DNA of 64,000 nt from Granulicella aggregans. Its GTDB lineage: Bacteria; Acidobacteriota; Terriglobia; Terriglobales; Acidobacteriaceae. Under the pieces are notes generated by a model. That model searched no databases. It saw only the letters and a program-made list of their open reading frames with translations, and had not been told where the DNA came from. The DNA lies in the NCBI RefSeq assembly GCF_014203275.1, contig NZ_JACHIP010000006.1:1-64000 (forward strand), given 5' to 3'. The position numbers were made by a program, and so were the translations under genes. Below, piece after piece: positions 26,329-35,853 of the stretch (positions within the stretch are counted from its first letter, which is position 1; the number at the start of each line of letters is the position of its first letter).

Positions 26329-28923
26329 TTAGCGCTCCCTCGGTTTGAAGCCGAACTGGAAGGTCGCCATCACACTGCGACCTGGAAGCAGCTGCAACTG
26401 GTCGCTGCCGGAAACAGCATAAGGAACTGCCGCCGTTGCACTGACACCGGGAGAGAGTCCGACGAGATCATGAAAGTCGAACAGGTTGTTGAAGCTCAGC
26501 TTGATCTTCGATCCGTCGAACATCGAGGTGTGTCGGAAAGAGTAGTTTAGGAAGAGGTTGTTCATCCAGAATGAGTTCAACTGCGTGGTCTGGTGAATGG
26601 CACCGTTATCGACCCAGCGCGGACCGATATCCTTGTTGAAGAAGCCAAAGTCCCAGTTCTTGTCCTGATAGGTGAAGCCTGCGCTGACGGTATAGTTCGG
26701 CGACGAGGCTACCCACTGAACCGGAGTGGCGGCCAGCACAGTGCCATTGCCGAGGGTTTGCGCTGCCGCTGCTTCGTACTTCGCTTCGCCGGCAGTTCCG
26801 CTGAAGTTGAAGCTGAGGCCATGGGCGACGAAGACGTTGCCTTCCGCTTCGAAGCCGGTCGTGTTCGATGGCGGCGTGGAGTAGAAGTAAGAGTCGCCGA
26901 AGTCAGGTCTCGTAGTATCGGTCACCGCATAGCTTGAATATGCGTTCTCATAGTGGATGTGGAAGACATCGGCATCGAAGCTGATGTGGTTGAGCTTCAC
27001 CACTGTGCCGCCCTGATAGGTCGTGGCGACCGTCGGTTTCGGGGTGACGGCAACCTGGGCGCCAGTTACGTCAAAGACGCTGCTGGGCGGGATCTCGCTG
27101 CCGCGTCCGAACTGAGCGTATGCGGACCAGTTGCTGGCGATGCGGTAGTTGGCTGCCACCGAGGGGAGAAGGTTGTTGTAGTACGCGTTGTGCTTGGTTG
27201 ATATCCCCGCACAACCAACAATCGTTGTGGCTTTGCAACCCAGGCTACCTACTGTGCTTCCGTCGGCCAATTGGCTCAGATCCATCGTGTAGAGCGCGCT
27301 CTTCAACCCGGCAGTGATCGTCAACTTGGGAATCGCAACAAGCTGGTACTCGATGTACGGCTGAACCGAGTTTGTCTTGAAGTACTCGTGAAACTTCAGG
27401 CTGCTGAGGAGGGGCGAGTCCAACCATGTGCTCGGGTTCGACTTTACCTGGAAGCGATGGGTGGTGGTGTACTCATACCAGCCACCGACGCGGAAGACGC
27501 CGTAGCGCGTTGCGTCACTCAGGGTAGTGATCTCGCCGCCACGGTTGTACTGGTTCAGCTTGTTCACAGCGCTGGTCGCATTTACTGGTTCGTAGATTGG
27601 CGTCGCTGCAAGCAGGTCCTGGTCCTGCTTCTTCTGCAGATGCTGGTGGTTCGAGTAGGAGTAGGTGTAGGGCTTTGCCTCGAGCTTCCAGCCCTTACCG
27701 AACTCCTTGCCAAAGGTGATGATCTCGAAGTTTGTAGGAACGTGATAGGTGAAGTTTTTGTAGTACAGCGAGTTCAGAAGGCCATCGTACTTTCCGCCAA
27801 CGATGAACTTGTTGCCATCCATCACGTAGTTCAGCCCATGGTCAGCGATCTGCTGCCGGGTCGGGTCACTGTCCGGCGTATTGCTGTCGACGAGCACGAC
27901 GGTTCCGACCGTGGTCAGGTACATCTTCTCCGAGAACTGATAGTTGAACTTCACGGTGCCGGCGGTGCGCTGCTGATCGTTGAAGGTCTGGTATCCATCG
28001 GAAGTGTTGTGGTGACCTTCGAACCAGATGTTTGCCTTGGGATTCTTGCCGCCGAAGAGGCCGGAGTTGAACTCGCCGAGGATCTGGTTGGTGTTGAAGG
28101 AACCATAAGACTCCGACATCTTGAAGGTCATCTGCTTGCCCATCTTGGGCGAGAACATGTGGACCGATCCGGCGAAGTTTGTCGGACCTACGTCCGAAGC
28201 CGTACCTGGGCTGCGATCGAAGTCTACATAGCTGATGGCGGGTGCCGGAACGTAAGCCCAGGAGTGGTGGGTCGGATCGTTGGAGTCCTGGAAAGGAACC
28301 CCGTCCCAGGTCATGGTGAACGCGCCATCTGCGAATCCGCGGAACCAGGTCTTGGACTGGCCGTTGCCAATGCCATTGGTCGAGTAGCTTACGGTGCCGG
28401 GAGCAGCCTGCAGGATATCGGCGAAGTCAGTCACCGGCGAAGTGTACTGGCGAATGTACATGCTGGTGATCTCGCTGCGCGGCGAGGCCATGTCGAGGAG
28501 TGCCTTCACGGGAGAAAGCTGGGATGCGATCGAGGTATCGGCATCGGATTCAACCGTCACTTCCTCCGACGCCGAGGCGAGCCGTAACGCGATGGGGAGA
28601 TCGGCCGTGTTTCCCGAGGTGACGACCACATTTTGCCGTTCTTCCTGGGCAAAGCCAGCTGCGGAGACTTCTACCGTGTAGGTTCCGAGGGGAAGGCCGG
28701 TTACGACGAACCTACCCTCTCCGTTCGTTACTGCAGTGCGCGGGTCGTTCGACGGGCTGATGAGGGCGATCGCCGCACCTTTGACGGCTCTGCCGCTTTG
28801 ATCGACCACGGCACCCTGGAGCGAACCGGTCGGGCCTGCCTGTGCCGACAATGACGTCAGGCCGAAGGTAATGAAGAGTGCGAGCGCAAGGGCTGTTCGC
28901 AATCGAAGGATGAGATCGTTCAT
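26329..28923 (-). CDS. TonB-dependent receptor with carboxypeptidase-regulatory domain
   Basis: This 864-residue receptor is shorter than the Oar type and closer to classical TonB siderophore-type receptors. A signal peptide runs to about 28 (SLSAQAG), the regulatory domain is at about 30-115, and the plug domain is well formed (VTDFADILQAAPGTVSYST, WFRGFADGAFTMTWDGVPFQD). The barrel ends in FQFGFKPRER. AGGAG lies about 10 bases before the ATG and overlaps the second copy of a CTGGCAATTT repeat. It lies between two phosphatase genes, so phosphate-ester or metal-phosphate uptake is inferred. Confidence 0.9.
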   Translation of the reverse strand: MNDLILRLRTALALALFITFGLTSLSAQAGPTGSLQGAVVDQSGRAVKGAAIALISPSNDPRTAVTNGEGRFVVTGLPLGTYTVEVSAAGFAQEERQNVVVTSGNTADLPIALRLASASEEVTVESDADTSIASQLSPVKALLDMASPRSEITSMYIRQYTSPVTDFADILQAAPGTVSYSTNGIGNGQSKTWFRGFADGAFTMTWDGVPFQDSNDPTHHSWAYVPAPAISYVDFDRSPGTASDVGPTNFAGSVHMFSPKMGKQMTFKMSESYGSFNTNQILGEFNSGLFGGKNPKANIWFEGHHNTSDGYQTFNDQQRTAGTVKFNYQFSEKMYLTTVGTVVLVDSNTPDSDPTRQQIADHGLNYVMDGNKFIVGGKYDGLLNSLYYKNFTYHVPTNFEIITFGKEFGKGWKLEAKPYTYSYSNHQHLQKKQDQDLLAATPIYEPVNATSAVNKLNQYNRGGEITTLSDATRYGVFRVGGWYEYTTTHRFQVKSNPSTWLDSPLLSSLKFHEYFKTNSVQPYIEYQLVAIPKLTITAGLKSALYTMDLSQLADGSTVGSLGCKATTIVGCAGISTKHNAYYNNLLPSVAANYRIASNWSAYAQFGRGSEIPPSSVFDVTGAQVAVTPKPTVATTYQGGTVVKLNHISFDADVFHIHYENAYSSYAVTDTTRPDFGDSYFYSTPPSNTTGFEAEGNVFVAHGLSFNFSGTAGEAKYEAAAAQTLGNGTVLAATPVQWVASSPNYTVSAGFTYQDKNWDFGFFNKDIGPRWVDNGAIHQTTQLNSFWMNNLFLNYSFRHTSMFDGSKIKLSFNNLFDFHDLVGLSPGVSATAAVPYAVSGSDQLQLLPGRSVMATFQFGFKPRER

Positions 28924-28936
28924 GGTATTTCGTCTC

Positions 28937-28960
28937 CTGGCAATTTACATCTGGCAATTT
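28937..28960. repeat. Direct repeat CTGGCAATTT, period 14
   Basis: Two exact 10-base copies start at 28937 and 28951, immediately upstream of the TonB receptor on the minus strand. The copy nearer the gene overlaps its ribosome site. It is possibly a post-transcriptional or operator element. Confidence 0.5.
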
Positions 28961-29334
28961 GCAGGCAAGCTACGAAAGTGCGGCTCTTGCCTGGGACTTC
29001 CGCAATGACTTAAGGCTCACGATGGCGCTGTCGAAACCTCGACGCAAACGCATCGCGTATGAGTCTGCTAACTCACACGGTGCCCACAAGAAATTTCAAG
29101 TTGTGACTTCTGCAACTTAAGCGGCAAAGAATGAATAGTTGATTACAAGAGTCCTGAAGCTGGCTTTGCCGTCTCTCGCTACGATTCGCTGGCTTCTTGC
29201 CGGCAAGCACGCGAGGCTTGTGACTCCGCCGTACACGCTTGTTTTCTGCGGCTTATGCGAATTGGCCGCGCAGGGCCTGCAGCGGAGGTCAGCGGACATG
29301 CAAGTATGAGGAGTTCTTGCTTCTGAAAAGAGTC

Positions 29335-29364
29335 TTCAGATTAACTTCAGATTGCTTTCAGGTT
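29335..29364 (+). promoter_or_regulatory. Triple 11-bp phased repeat, PhoB/OmpR-type box
   Basis: TTCAGATT (29335), TTCAGATT (29346) and TTCAGGTT (29357) repeat with an exact 11-base period, 109 bases before the histidine phosphatase start. An additional TTCAGG lies at 29377. Tandem sites of 7-8 bases at 11-base spacing are the signature of PhoB/OmpR-family regulators. A regulator of that family lies at 31546-32220. Confidence 0.6.
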
Positions 29365-29472
29365 TAGCGGGCCGCATTCAGGCGAAATGAGCGGACTTGC
29401 AAGAAAAATCGCAGATTATTAGCGAAGGATCGGTTTGTTTTCGCACCTGGCTATGCGACGCTTGAAGTCGCT

Positions 29473-30072
29473 ATGACTTTCACTTCTTCGTTTACCCGGA
29501 TACGCTGCCTCCTTCCCGCGATCTTGCTGACCGTCTGCGCTTCTCCGCTTCTGCCGGCGCAAGAGGCACCCAGCCACCTCGCCAATGCGACTGTCCTTGT
29601 CATTCGCCACGCTGAGAAACCAGCCAAAGGCGCGACCCTGACAGCAGAAGGCACGGCACGTGCTGAGAAGTATGCACACTACTTTTCGCCGTTCCTTGCC
29701 GATGGAACTTCTATCACCCTCAATGCGCTCTATGCAGGGGCGGATTCAGCCGAGAGTGTACGTCCCCGTCTCACGCTCGAACCTCTGAGCCGTGCCACTG
29801 GCCTTGTGTTGAACACGCAATTCTCTACCGGCGATCCCGAGAAACTTGCGCAAGCGCTTGTTGCGGAGCCACATGGCGATCATGTGTTGATCGCGTGGCG
29901 GCACAAAAAGATTCCGGCCCTCCTCAATGCTTTGGGCGCGGACTCCGCTCACCTGCTACCAGACGGAACGTGGCCGGATGCGGTCTACGATTGGGTGATT
30001 TTTCTGCACTTCAATGCGGCTGGGCGGGTGGATCAGCAAAGGCTCATTCATGAACCCACCCCGCTTCCCTAG
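29473..30072 (+). CDS. Secreted histidine phosphatase family protein
   Basis: This 199-residue protein has a signal peptide to about 30 (SPLLPAQEA). The motif VLVIRHAEKP (about 43-52) is the RH signature that carries the phospho-accepting His. The second catalytic His may lie in LIAWRHKKIPALL (about 139-151). The sequence is shorter than acid phosphatase/phytase members and lacks a full RHGxR, so the substrate is unclear. The gene is preceded by 11-base phased repeats and convergent with a histidine kinase gene. It probably acts in the periplasm as part of the phosphoesterase island. Confidence 0.8.
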   Translation: MTFTSSFTRIRCLLPAILLTVCASPLLPAQEAPSHLANATVLVIRHAEKPAKGATLTAEGTARAEKYAHYFSPFLADGTSITLNALYAGADSAESVRPRLTLEPLSRATGLVLNTQFSTGDPEKLAQALVAEPHGDHVLIAWRHKKIPALLNALGADSAHLLPDGTWPDAVYDWVIFLHFNAAGRVDQQRLIHEPTPLP

Positions 30073-30113
30073 ATATTTCTTCAACAGGCCTTTGTCGTTC
30101 GTGCCCGCCTAGA

Positions 30114-31538
30114 CTAAGCTCCCGCCGTGGCGTGAGCCGGCAAGGAACTATGAGCTTCCAAGGGCATCGGAAAGCTGATCTTGAATGACGATCCCTCTGC
30201 GGGGGCGCTGGTCAGCGTGATCCTTGCTCGATGGGCATCGGCGATCCAGCGCGCAATCGAAAGTCCGAGGCCGTGGCCTGCCTGTGTCTTTCGCTCGCGC
30301 AGGTCCGCCTGATAGAAGCGTTCGAAGATCTGCTCTTGCGCGACTTCCGCGATGCCGCTGCCGGTGTCGCGTACGATGATGCCCACCTCCTGATCCACGG
30401 AAAATACCTCGGCCCATATCTCGCCACTCTCCGGCGTGTACTTGATCGCGTTATCGAGGAGGATACCCAGCAACCGGCTCACCAGCAGTTCATTTCCATC
30501 GATAAAAACTGGCTCCGAGGGAAGGTCCCAATCGAGCAGAATCCCGTTCGTCTCCGCCAGATCTTCTACGCGGCGGCAACCGCTCAAAACGAGTTCGCAG
30601 AGATCGATCCTCCGCAGAGTCACTTCGTGGCTGAAGTTCTTGCTCTGCTCCAGCGAAAGCAGAGCATCGAGCAGAGTCGCGGCCATACGGCATTCGGTCA
30701 CGATTCGATCGAGATCGCCGCGATGTTCTTGGTCTGACTGGTCGCGAGTCAAGGCTAGCTGGGCAGTAGCAAGGATGATGGTGATCGATGTGCGCAGATC
30801 GTGTGAGACATCGGCGGAGAATTGACTCAACCGGCCGACTGCCTCCTCGAGGCGGCCAAGTAGCTGATTCCAAGCCTCGGCCAGCTGTTGGACCTCGTCA
30901 TGCACAGCCGGCACCGGGACACGTGCCGAAAGATCTCCCACCCCGATGCCGAGAGCCGCCTTCCTGAGACGGTCCACCGGCCCCATCGCGCGCCGACTGA
31001 GGAAGTAGCCCAGGAACGAGGAGAGCAAAAGTAGACCGGGCAGAAGGAACAAGAGGGCGTTGCGATAGATGCGCAGGATATCCAGTTCTTCGTTGAGAGA
31101 GCCACCCTGGAACAGGCGAACCGGAATGCCGCTCAACGCAATCTCGTGGCACATCACCATCGCCGGAGCTCCACGAAATGGAACTACCTGGAAGCTCCGT
31201 TCGCGGCAGCTCGACCCATCTACGTGAGACCAGTCCGCATCAGGAGAAGCGGGAGGAAACAACTGAGACCCATCCAACCTGCGAATCTGAAACATGTTTC
31301 CTTCGTGGGTAACAAGCGCGTAGTCCCTAAGCTGTTCATCAAGAGGTGTAAGGACTCGCTGAGCATGGTTCTCTTCCAGCATGTGGATGAGGCGTTCTTC
31401 GCGACCGACCAGATGAGTCTGCTTCTCCCGCAGCAGGGCATAGTGCAAGACGCTGTAGGAGACGATGCCAAACACCACCATTCCGGTGAATGTGGCCAGA
31501 AGGTACCAGAGTGTCAGCTTCGCGCGAATCGAGAGCAT
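30114..31538 (-). CDS. Sensor histidine kinase
   Basis: This kinase has 474 residues from the ATG at 31538 (MLSIRAKLTLWYLL). The longer frame to 31577 would overlap the regulator gene by 32 bases and adds no conserved sequence. Membrane segments are at about 10-35 and 160-182, followed by HAMP, then His246 (DVSHDLRTSI). The ATPase motifs are LLDNAIKYT, DTGSGIA and GHGLGLS. It closely resembles the kinase at 16361-17770 in order and motifs, so the two pairs that bracket the phosphoesterase island are probably paralogous. Confidence 0.92.
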   Translation of the reverse strand: MLSIRAKLTLWYLLATFTGMVVFGIVSYSVLHYALLREKQTHLVGREERLIHMLEENHAQRVLTPLDEQLRDYALVTHEGNMFQIRRLDGSQLFPPASPDADWSHVDGSSCRERSFQVVPFRGAPAMVMCHEIALSGIPVRLFQGGSLNEELDILRIYRNALLFLLPGLLLLSSFLGYFLSRRAMGPVDRLRKAALGIGVGDLSARVPVPAVHDEVQQLAEAWNQLLGRLEEAVGRLSQFSADVSHDLRTSITIILATAQLALTRDQSDQEHRGDLDRIVTECRMAATLLDALLSLEQSKNFSHEVTLRRIDLCELVLSGCRRVEDLAETNGILLDWDLPSEPVFIDGNELLVSRLLGILLDNAIKYTPESGEIWAEVFSVDQEVGIIVRDTGSGIAEVAQEQIFERFYQADLRERKTQAGHGLGLSIARWIADAHRARITLTSAPAEGSSFKISFPMPLEAHSSLPAHATAGA

Positions 31539-31545
31539 TCGGGGA

Positions 31546-32220
31546 TCATTCACTGGCGAGAATATAGCCCGTTCCATGAACCGTTCGAATCAACGGCTGG
31601 CTTCCTGAGTAGTCTTTCAACTTGCTGCGGAGGCTATGGATGTAGACATCCAGCGTATTGGCCTTGACCGCTTCGGTCACGCCCCAGCCCGCTTCGATCA
31701 GTTCCTCCCGGGAGGTGACCAGGCCGCGGCGACACATCAATACTTCAAGGAGGGCAGACTGTTTACGGGTCAACGCGATGCACTGACCATCCCGCGTCGC
31801 GACACGCTGCGAGCAGTCGAGAGTGAGCCCTCCTGCTCGAAGAAGAGAAGGCCCTGCATTCTTGCTTCGGCGCGTAACCGCCTTAACTCGAGCCAGAAGA
31901 ATCTCAAGCAGAAAAGGCTTTACCAGGTAATCATCTGCGCCAAGATCGAAGGCTTCAACTACTTTCGGAACGGAGTCGACCGCCGTCAGCATTAGGATCG
32001 GCGTCATACACCGCCGCGACCGGACCTTCTCTAACACCGACAATCCCGTCATCCCGGGCAGAAGCAAATCCAGGAGAGCTACGTCGTAGGGACGCTCCAG
32101 GAGCATATCGGCGCCTTCGCTGCCGTTGTACGAGATCTCAACAGAATGTCCATCTCCTTTAAGACCCCGCTCCAGCAGTCCAGCGATGCGTCTGTCGTCT
32201 TCGACGAGAAGGATATTCAT
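31546..32220 (-). CDS. OmpR/PhoB-family response regulator
   Basis: This 224-residue regulator has the same length as the one at 17767-18441. It has receiver Asp51 (VALLDLLLPG) and the KPF lysine near 101, and the winged-helix effector domain ends in SLRSKLKDYSG...GYILASE. It lies 7 bases upstream of the kinase gene. It is a candidate binder of the 11-base phased repeats at 29335-29364. Confidence 0.93.
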   Translation of the reverse strand: MNILLVEDDRRIAGLLERGLKGDGHSVEISYNGSEGADMLLERPYDVALLDLLLPGMTGLSVLEKVRSRRCMTPILMLTAVDSVPKVVEAFDLGADDYLVKPFLLEILLARVKAVTRRSKNAGPSLLRAGGLTLDCSQRVATRDGQCIALTRKQSALLEVLMCRRGLVTSREELIEAGWGVTEAVKANTLDVYIHSLRSKLKDYSGSQPLIRTVHGTGYILASE

Positions 32221-32366
32221 GTGAGCTCATCGAGGAGCGTATCAACTAGATGTTTCGGATACGTTAATAGGCCGTAAATGTGTACGAATGACAGACGCTG
32301 AGTCCGATATCATGCAAGTCATGGCTCAGCATGAGAGCAGCCTTATTGTTCCCTCCCGTCAGAGCG

Positions 32367-33842
32367 CTACCCATTCGTCAGCGCGAGAGCGTGCTTACTC
32401 TCTTCATTCTGAGCCTGACACAGGGGAAGCGCGAGCGTTAGCTGAGCCCCGCCCAAAGCACGATTTGCCGCTTTGACCGTTCCCCCATGAACCCGAACGA
32501 CCGCCTCAACAAAGGCAAGTCCGAGTCCATGCCCGCGCGATGTGCGTCCCTTGATTCTTCGCTCGAAGAGCTGATGACGAATCTCCTCATCGAAGCCAGG
32601 ACCGTTATCTTCGACGGTCAGAACGCCCATCTCGTTTGCCGTTTGAAGCGACAGCGAAACAGTACAAGAAGCAGGTAGATGCTTCAATTCGTTGTCGAGC
32701 AGATTGGCAATTACGCGATGAAGAAGCGAGGGATCTGCAAGTACCCTAACTGCGCCGGCGCTGCGAATGTGTACCGCAAGGCCTTTGTCGCTCATGGAAG
32801 GTTCGTAGAGGTCGATCATGCTTCTAACAACTTCGTCGAGATCCACTTCTTTCCGGTTTAGCCGGAGAGCATCTGCGTTCGCTTCCGCCACGTCGAGCGA
32901 TGTGTTCAGGAACTCCGTCAGGCGATCCAGTTCGTCGATTGCTGAGACGATTGGTTCAGCGTGATCCACTCGCATGTCATCCGATAGCACCGTCTCCAAC
33001 TTGCCACGAATTGCGGTGAGGGGACTTCTGAGGTCATGTGCGAGGGAGTCCGTGATCGTATGTAGCTGGTGAACGGAGTTTTCGATGCGGTCGAGCATGT
33101 GATTGAGAGTGCGCGCAAGGTGTCCGATCTCATCGTTGCTCTCAGTATTCGGGACTCGGCTACTGAGATCGGATTGCCCGATACGCGAAGCCGCTTCAGT
33201 GATCTCTCGGACATGGCCAAGCATCCTGCGCGTCGCATAAAACACAATGACGAAGCCCAGAAGAACAATTGCCAGCCAAAGGGTAAGAAATCTTATCCGC
33301 AGATTGTGCAGGACGTGGAGTTCATCGCGTTCGGACAATCCGAGATAGATACTGCTTCCGTCAGGGATGCGAACGGAGGCGACGCGAAACGGGACGCCAA
33401 TTCCCTTTACCTGTACATCGAAAGGGGTGTCCTGCAGGGCATTGGTCGAGCGAATCGCGGAGAGTGTGGCTGCTCCGTCTCCTGAACCCACCCAGAGCTG
33501 CGCGTTGCCCTGGTCGGACGCCTGCAGGAAGAACACCGAGTCATCCTCATTCCCGTCTGTGCTCGCTCGCTGCCTGTTCGGAACTTCCCTGCTGGCTAGC
33601 TCCGCGATCTCTCCGACCACGCGGCTGTAGAGCGTATTCTTCGGTGTCCGTTCGGCTACATCGCTCAAAACCTCGACTTCACCGGATAACCACGCATCGC
33701 TCCTCCGCTGGATGTCATTGGCAACAAATCGGTGGAGCATGGCAAAGACGAGCATGGTCCCGATGGCGAAGGCAAGGGTGGCCCAAAGGGAGATTCGCCA
33801 TGCGGCACTTCGCAGGATCGGGTTAGCTGGCTTTGAGAACAT
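32367..33842 (-). CDS. Sensor histidine kinase
   Basis: This kinase has 491 residues from the ATG at 33842 (MFSKPANPIL), overlapping the regulator stop by 20 bases. The longer frame to 33923 runs further into the regulator gene. Membrane segments are at about 18-40 and near 180, then HAMP. The phospho-acceptor lies in LAHDLRSPLTAI. The ATPase domain has LLDNELKHLP (a variant N box), EDNGPGF and GHGLGLAF. It is a different subgroup from the two kinases that flank the phosphoesterase island. Confidence 0.9.
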   Translation of the reverse strand: MFSKPANPILRSAAWRISLWATLAFAIGTMLVFAMLHRFVANDIQRRSDAWLSGEVEVLSDVAERTPKNTLYSRVVGEIAELASREVPNRQRASTDGNEDDSVFFLQASDQGNAQLWVGSGDGAATLSAIRSTNALQDTPFDVQVKGIGVPFRVASVRIPDGSSIYLGLSERDELHVLHNLRIRFLTLWLAIVLLGFVIVFYATRRMLGHVREITEAASRIGQSDLSSRVPNTESNDEIGHLARTLNHMLDRIENSVHQLHTITDSLAHDLRSPLTAIRGKLETVLSDDMRVDHAEPIVSAIDELDRLTEFLNTSLDVAEANADALRLNRKEVDLDEVVRSMIDLYEPSMSDKGLAVHIRSAGAVRVLADPSLLHRVIANLLDNELKHLPASCTVSLSLQTANEMGVLTVEDNGPGFDEEIRHQLFERRIKGRTSRGHGLGLAFVEAVVRVHGGTVKAANRALGGAQLTLALPLCQAQNEESKHALALTNG

Positions 33843-34500
33843 ATCCGATACCTCGCAACGTCTTAATAAGCGGCTCCCGCCCCTCGGTGTCGATCTTGCC
33901 GCGAAGACGGTAGATGTGGACATCGACCACGTTCGTATCAGGTTGGATGCGAATACCCCAAACCTCAGCCAGCAACATGGACCTCGTTACTACTCTGCCG
34001 GCGTGGCGACAGAGATACTCGAGCAGACCGAACTCCTGCGGGCTAAGGTTCAGCACCTCGCCAGCCCTCGTCGCCCTGCGTTTGAGCACATCCAATTCCA
34101 GGTCGCAGACACGGAGGCGCGTGGCGTCTTCACCCTGCATCGAATTGCGGCGCAAAAGATTCCGCATCCTGGCGAGCAGCTCCGCAACGGCAAACGGCTT
34201 TGTCAGGTAATCGTCTCCCCCGAGTTCAAGCCCTCTGACGCGGTCATCGACCGAACGTCGGGCTGAAAGGATGAGAACGGGACTACTCATCCCCGAACGT
34301 CGCAATTGCAGGATGAGATCGATGCCATCCTGGTCGGGGAGACCGAGATCCACGATGAGGCCATGGTACGCGTGTTTGGCCGCCAACTGAGACGCTGTCG
34401 CTGCGTCCCGGGCGGTATCCACTTCGTACCCTGCATCCATCAAGGATTGCCTGACGAAGTTCTGAATTTCTATCTCATCTTCGACCAGCAGAAGGCGCAT
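33823..34500 (-). CDS. OmpR-family response regulator
   Basis: This regulator has 225 residues from the ATG at 34500 (MRLLLVEDE); the frame to 34527 adds nine non-conserved residues. Asp51 lies in GLIVDLGLPDQDG, and the receiver ends with LTKPF. The winged helix has LNLSPQEFGLLEYLCRHAG and VDVHIYRLRGKID. It is coupled to the kinase downstream by overlap. The 303-base gap to the divergent polyketide synthase gene suggests possible control of that cluster, without direct evidence. Confidence 0.92.
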   Translation of the reverse strand: MRLLLVEDEIEIQNFVRQSLMDAGYEVDTARDAATASQLAAKHAYHGLIVDLGLPDQDGIDLILQLRRSGMSSPVLILSARRSVDDRVRGLELGGDDYLTKPFAVAELLARMRNLLRRNSMQGEDATRLRVCDLELDVLKRRATRAGEVLNLSPQEFGLLEYLCRHAGRVVTRSMLLAEVWGIRIQPDTNVVDVHIYRLRGKIDTEGREPLIKTLRGIGYVLKAS

Positions 34501-34803
34501 ACTCCATCCTATTGCCTGGTCAAACATTCGACTGAAAGCTGCTGGATGACGTTTCTGTCATCTTCCACCCAGCGAATCTCGGACCTCCGCACCCATGAAC
34601 AAATCGTCATCATGACCCGTCCCTGCGAAGTGCTATCAAAAGAGTACAGGTCTCGTCTCATCGAGTAGCTGTTGTATTGATAATTCGGAGCCGGCTCTCT
34701 CAAGTGCCTGGTTGTATCCAGATCGTCGCCTTTTCATAGTCCCGGTTCCTCAAGGACAAACGCAACAAGTAAGCCCTATATTTGGGGTGAGGGCCTCTTC
34801 CGC
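34501..34803. other. Divergent intergenic region upstream of polyketide synthase
   Basis: This 303-base gap must carry the response-regulator promoter (minus) and the polyketide-synthase promoter (plus). I could not assign either with confidence and saw no other feature. Confidence 0.4.
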
Positions 34804-35853
34804 TTGACTACGGCTTACCTGAACCGCATTGCAACAGCCGTACCGGAGCAGGATGTGCATGACCCGTTCGTCCTGTTCGCGGAGCAGATGCTTCTTGACC
34901 CGCGCCTGCGCATGGTCTTTCGCCGCATGGCGAGCCGCTCCGGCATCGCGCATCGCTATTCGTTTCTCGACCCCCACCAAGGTGCGCCCAACGACGCGCA
35001 TGAGTTTTATCGATTGGGCAGCTTTCCCAACACGGCGCGGCGTATGGGACTGTTTGAACAGAGCGCTCCGGTTTTGATGCGGAAGGCTGTGGACCGGCTG
35101 GAGCTGAACGAGGCGGAACGCGCTGGTATTACGCACGTACTTGTCACCTGCTGCACGGGTCTCTATGCTCCAGGCCTGGACTTCGAGATCGTTGAACATC
35201 TTGGGCTTTCGCCCGGCGTTGAACGCACGGTGATCGGATTTATGGGATGTTATGCCGCCATCAATGCGCTGAAGCTGGCGCGCCACATTGTGCGATCGGA
35301 GCCGGATGCGGGCGTGCTTATGTTGAATCTTGAGCTTTGTACGCTGCACTTCCAGGAGACACAGGAGCTGGAGCAGGTACTCTCGTTCCTGGTCTTTGCC
35401 GATGGCGCGGCGGCGAGTCTGATTTCCGCGCGCGCACAGGGCCTCGCGCTGGACAGCTTCAAGGCAGTAATGGTGCCGGATACGCGGGGGCTGATTACGT
35501 GGAAGATTGGCGGGTTAGGTTTCGACATGCTGCTCTCCGGACAGGTGCCAGCGGAGCTGGGTCGCGCGTTACACGGGGGCGAACTGATGGCTGAGCGTGA
35601 CGACATTGACCTGTGGGCGGTGCATCCCGGCGGGAGATCGGTCCTGGATGCAGTAGAGAGCGCCCTGGAGCTACCCCCTGATGCGTTAGCGGCGTCTCGC
35701 GAGGTGCTGTCGCGCTTCGGCAACATGTCGTCGGCGACCATAATGTTTGTGTTGCAACGGATCATGCAGGATGCGCGACCGGGGCAACGCGGATGTGCGA
35801 TGTCGTTTGGGCCGGGACTTACAGCGGAGACGATGCGATTCCATGTGGTCTAG
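34804..35853 (+). CDS. Type III polyketide synthase (chalcone/stilbene synthase family)
   Basis: This 349-residue enzyme starts at TTG, with GAGGG about 10-12 bases upstream. The catalytic triad is visible: Cys149 in VIGFMGCYAAINAL, His274 in WAVHPGGRSVLDA and Asn307 in FGNMSSATI. The family condenses an acyl-CoA starter with malonyl-CoA units to form pyrones, resorcinols or related phenolics. The next genes (methyltransferase, membrane protein, FAD oxidoreductase) resemble the set that modifies such products in phenolic-lipid operons. The starter specificity cannot be read from the sequence. Confidence 0.93.
   Translation: MTTAYLNRIATAVPEQDVHDPFVLFAEQMLLDPRLRMVFRRMASRSGIAHRYSFLDPHQGAPNDAHEFYRLGSFPNTARRMGLFEQSAPVLMRKAVDRLELNEAERAGITHVLVTCCTGLYAPGLDFEIVEHLGLSPGVERTVIGFMGCYAAINALKLARHIVRSEPDAGVLMLNLELCTLHFQETQELEQVLSFLVFADGAAASLISARAQGLALDSFKAVMVPDTRGLITWKIGGLGFDMLLSGQVPAELGRALHGGELMAERDDIDLWAVHPGGRSVLDAVESALELPPDALAASREVLSRFGNMSSATIMFVLQRIMQDARPGQRGCAMSFGPGLTAETMRFHVV

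Larger units (their letters stand above)
28924..29472. other. Divergent regulatory region
   Basis: This is a 549-base gap between the TonB receptor and the histidine phosphatase genes. It contains a repeat near the receptor start and 11-base phased repeats near 29335, both listed separately. A 12-base palindrome CTTGCCGGCAAG lies near 29200. No small gene is supported. Confidence 0.5.

Noticed and set aside
27271..28587. 438-codon open frame on the plus strand
   Set aside because: It lies wholly inside the TonB receptor gene on the other strand; the receptor has clear domains and this frame does not.
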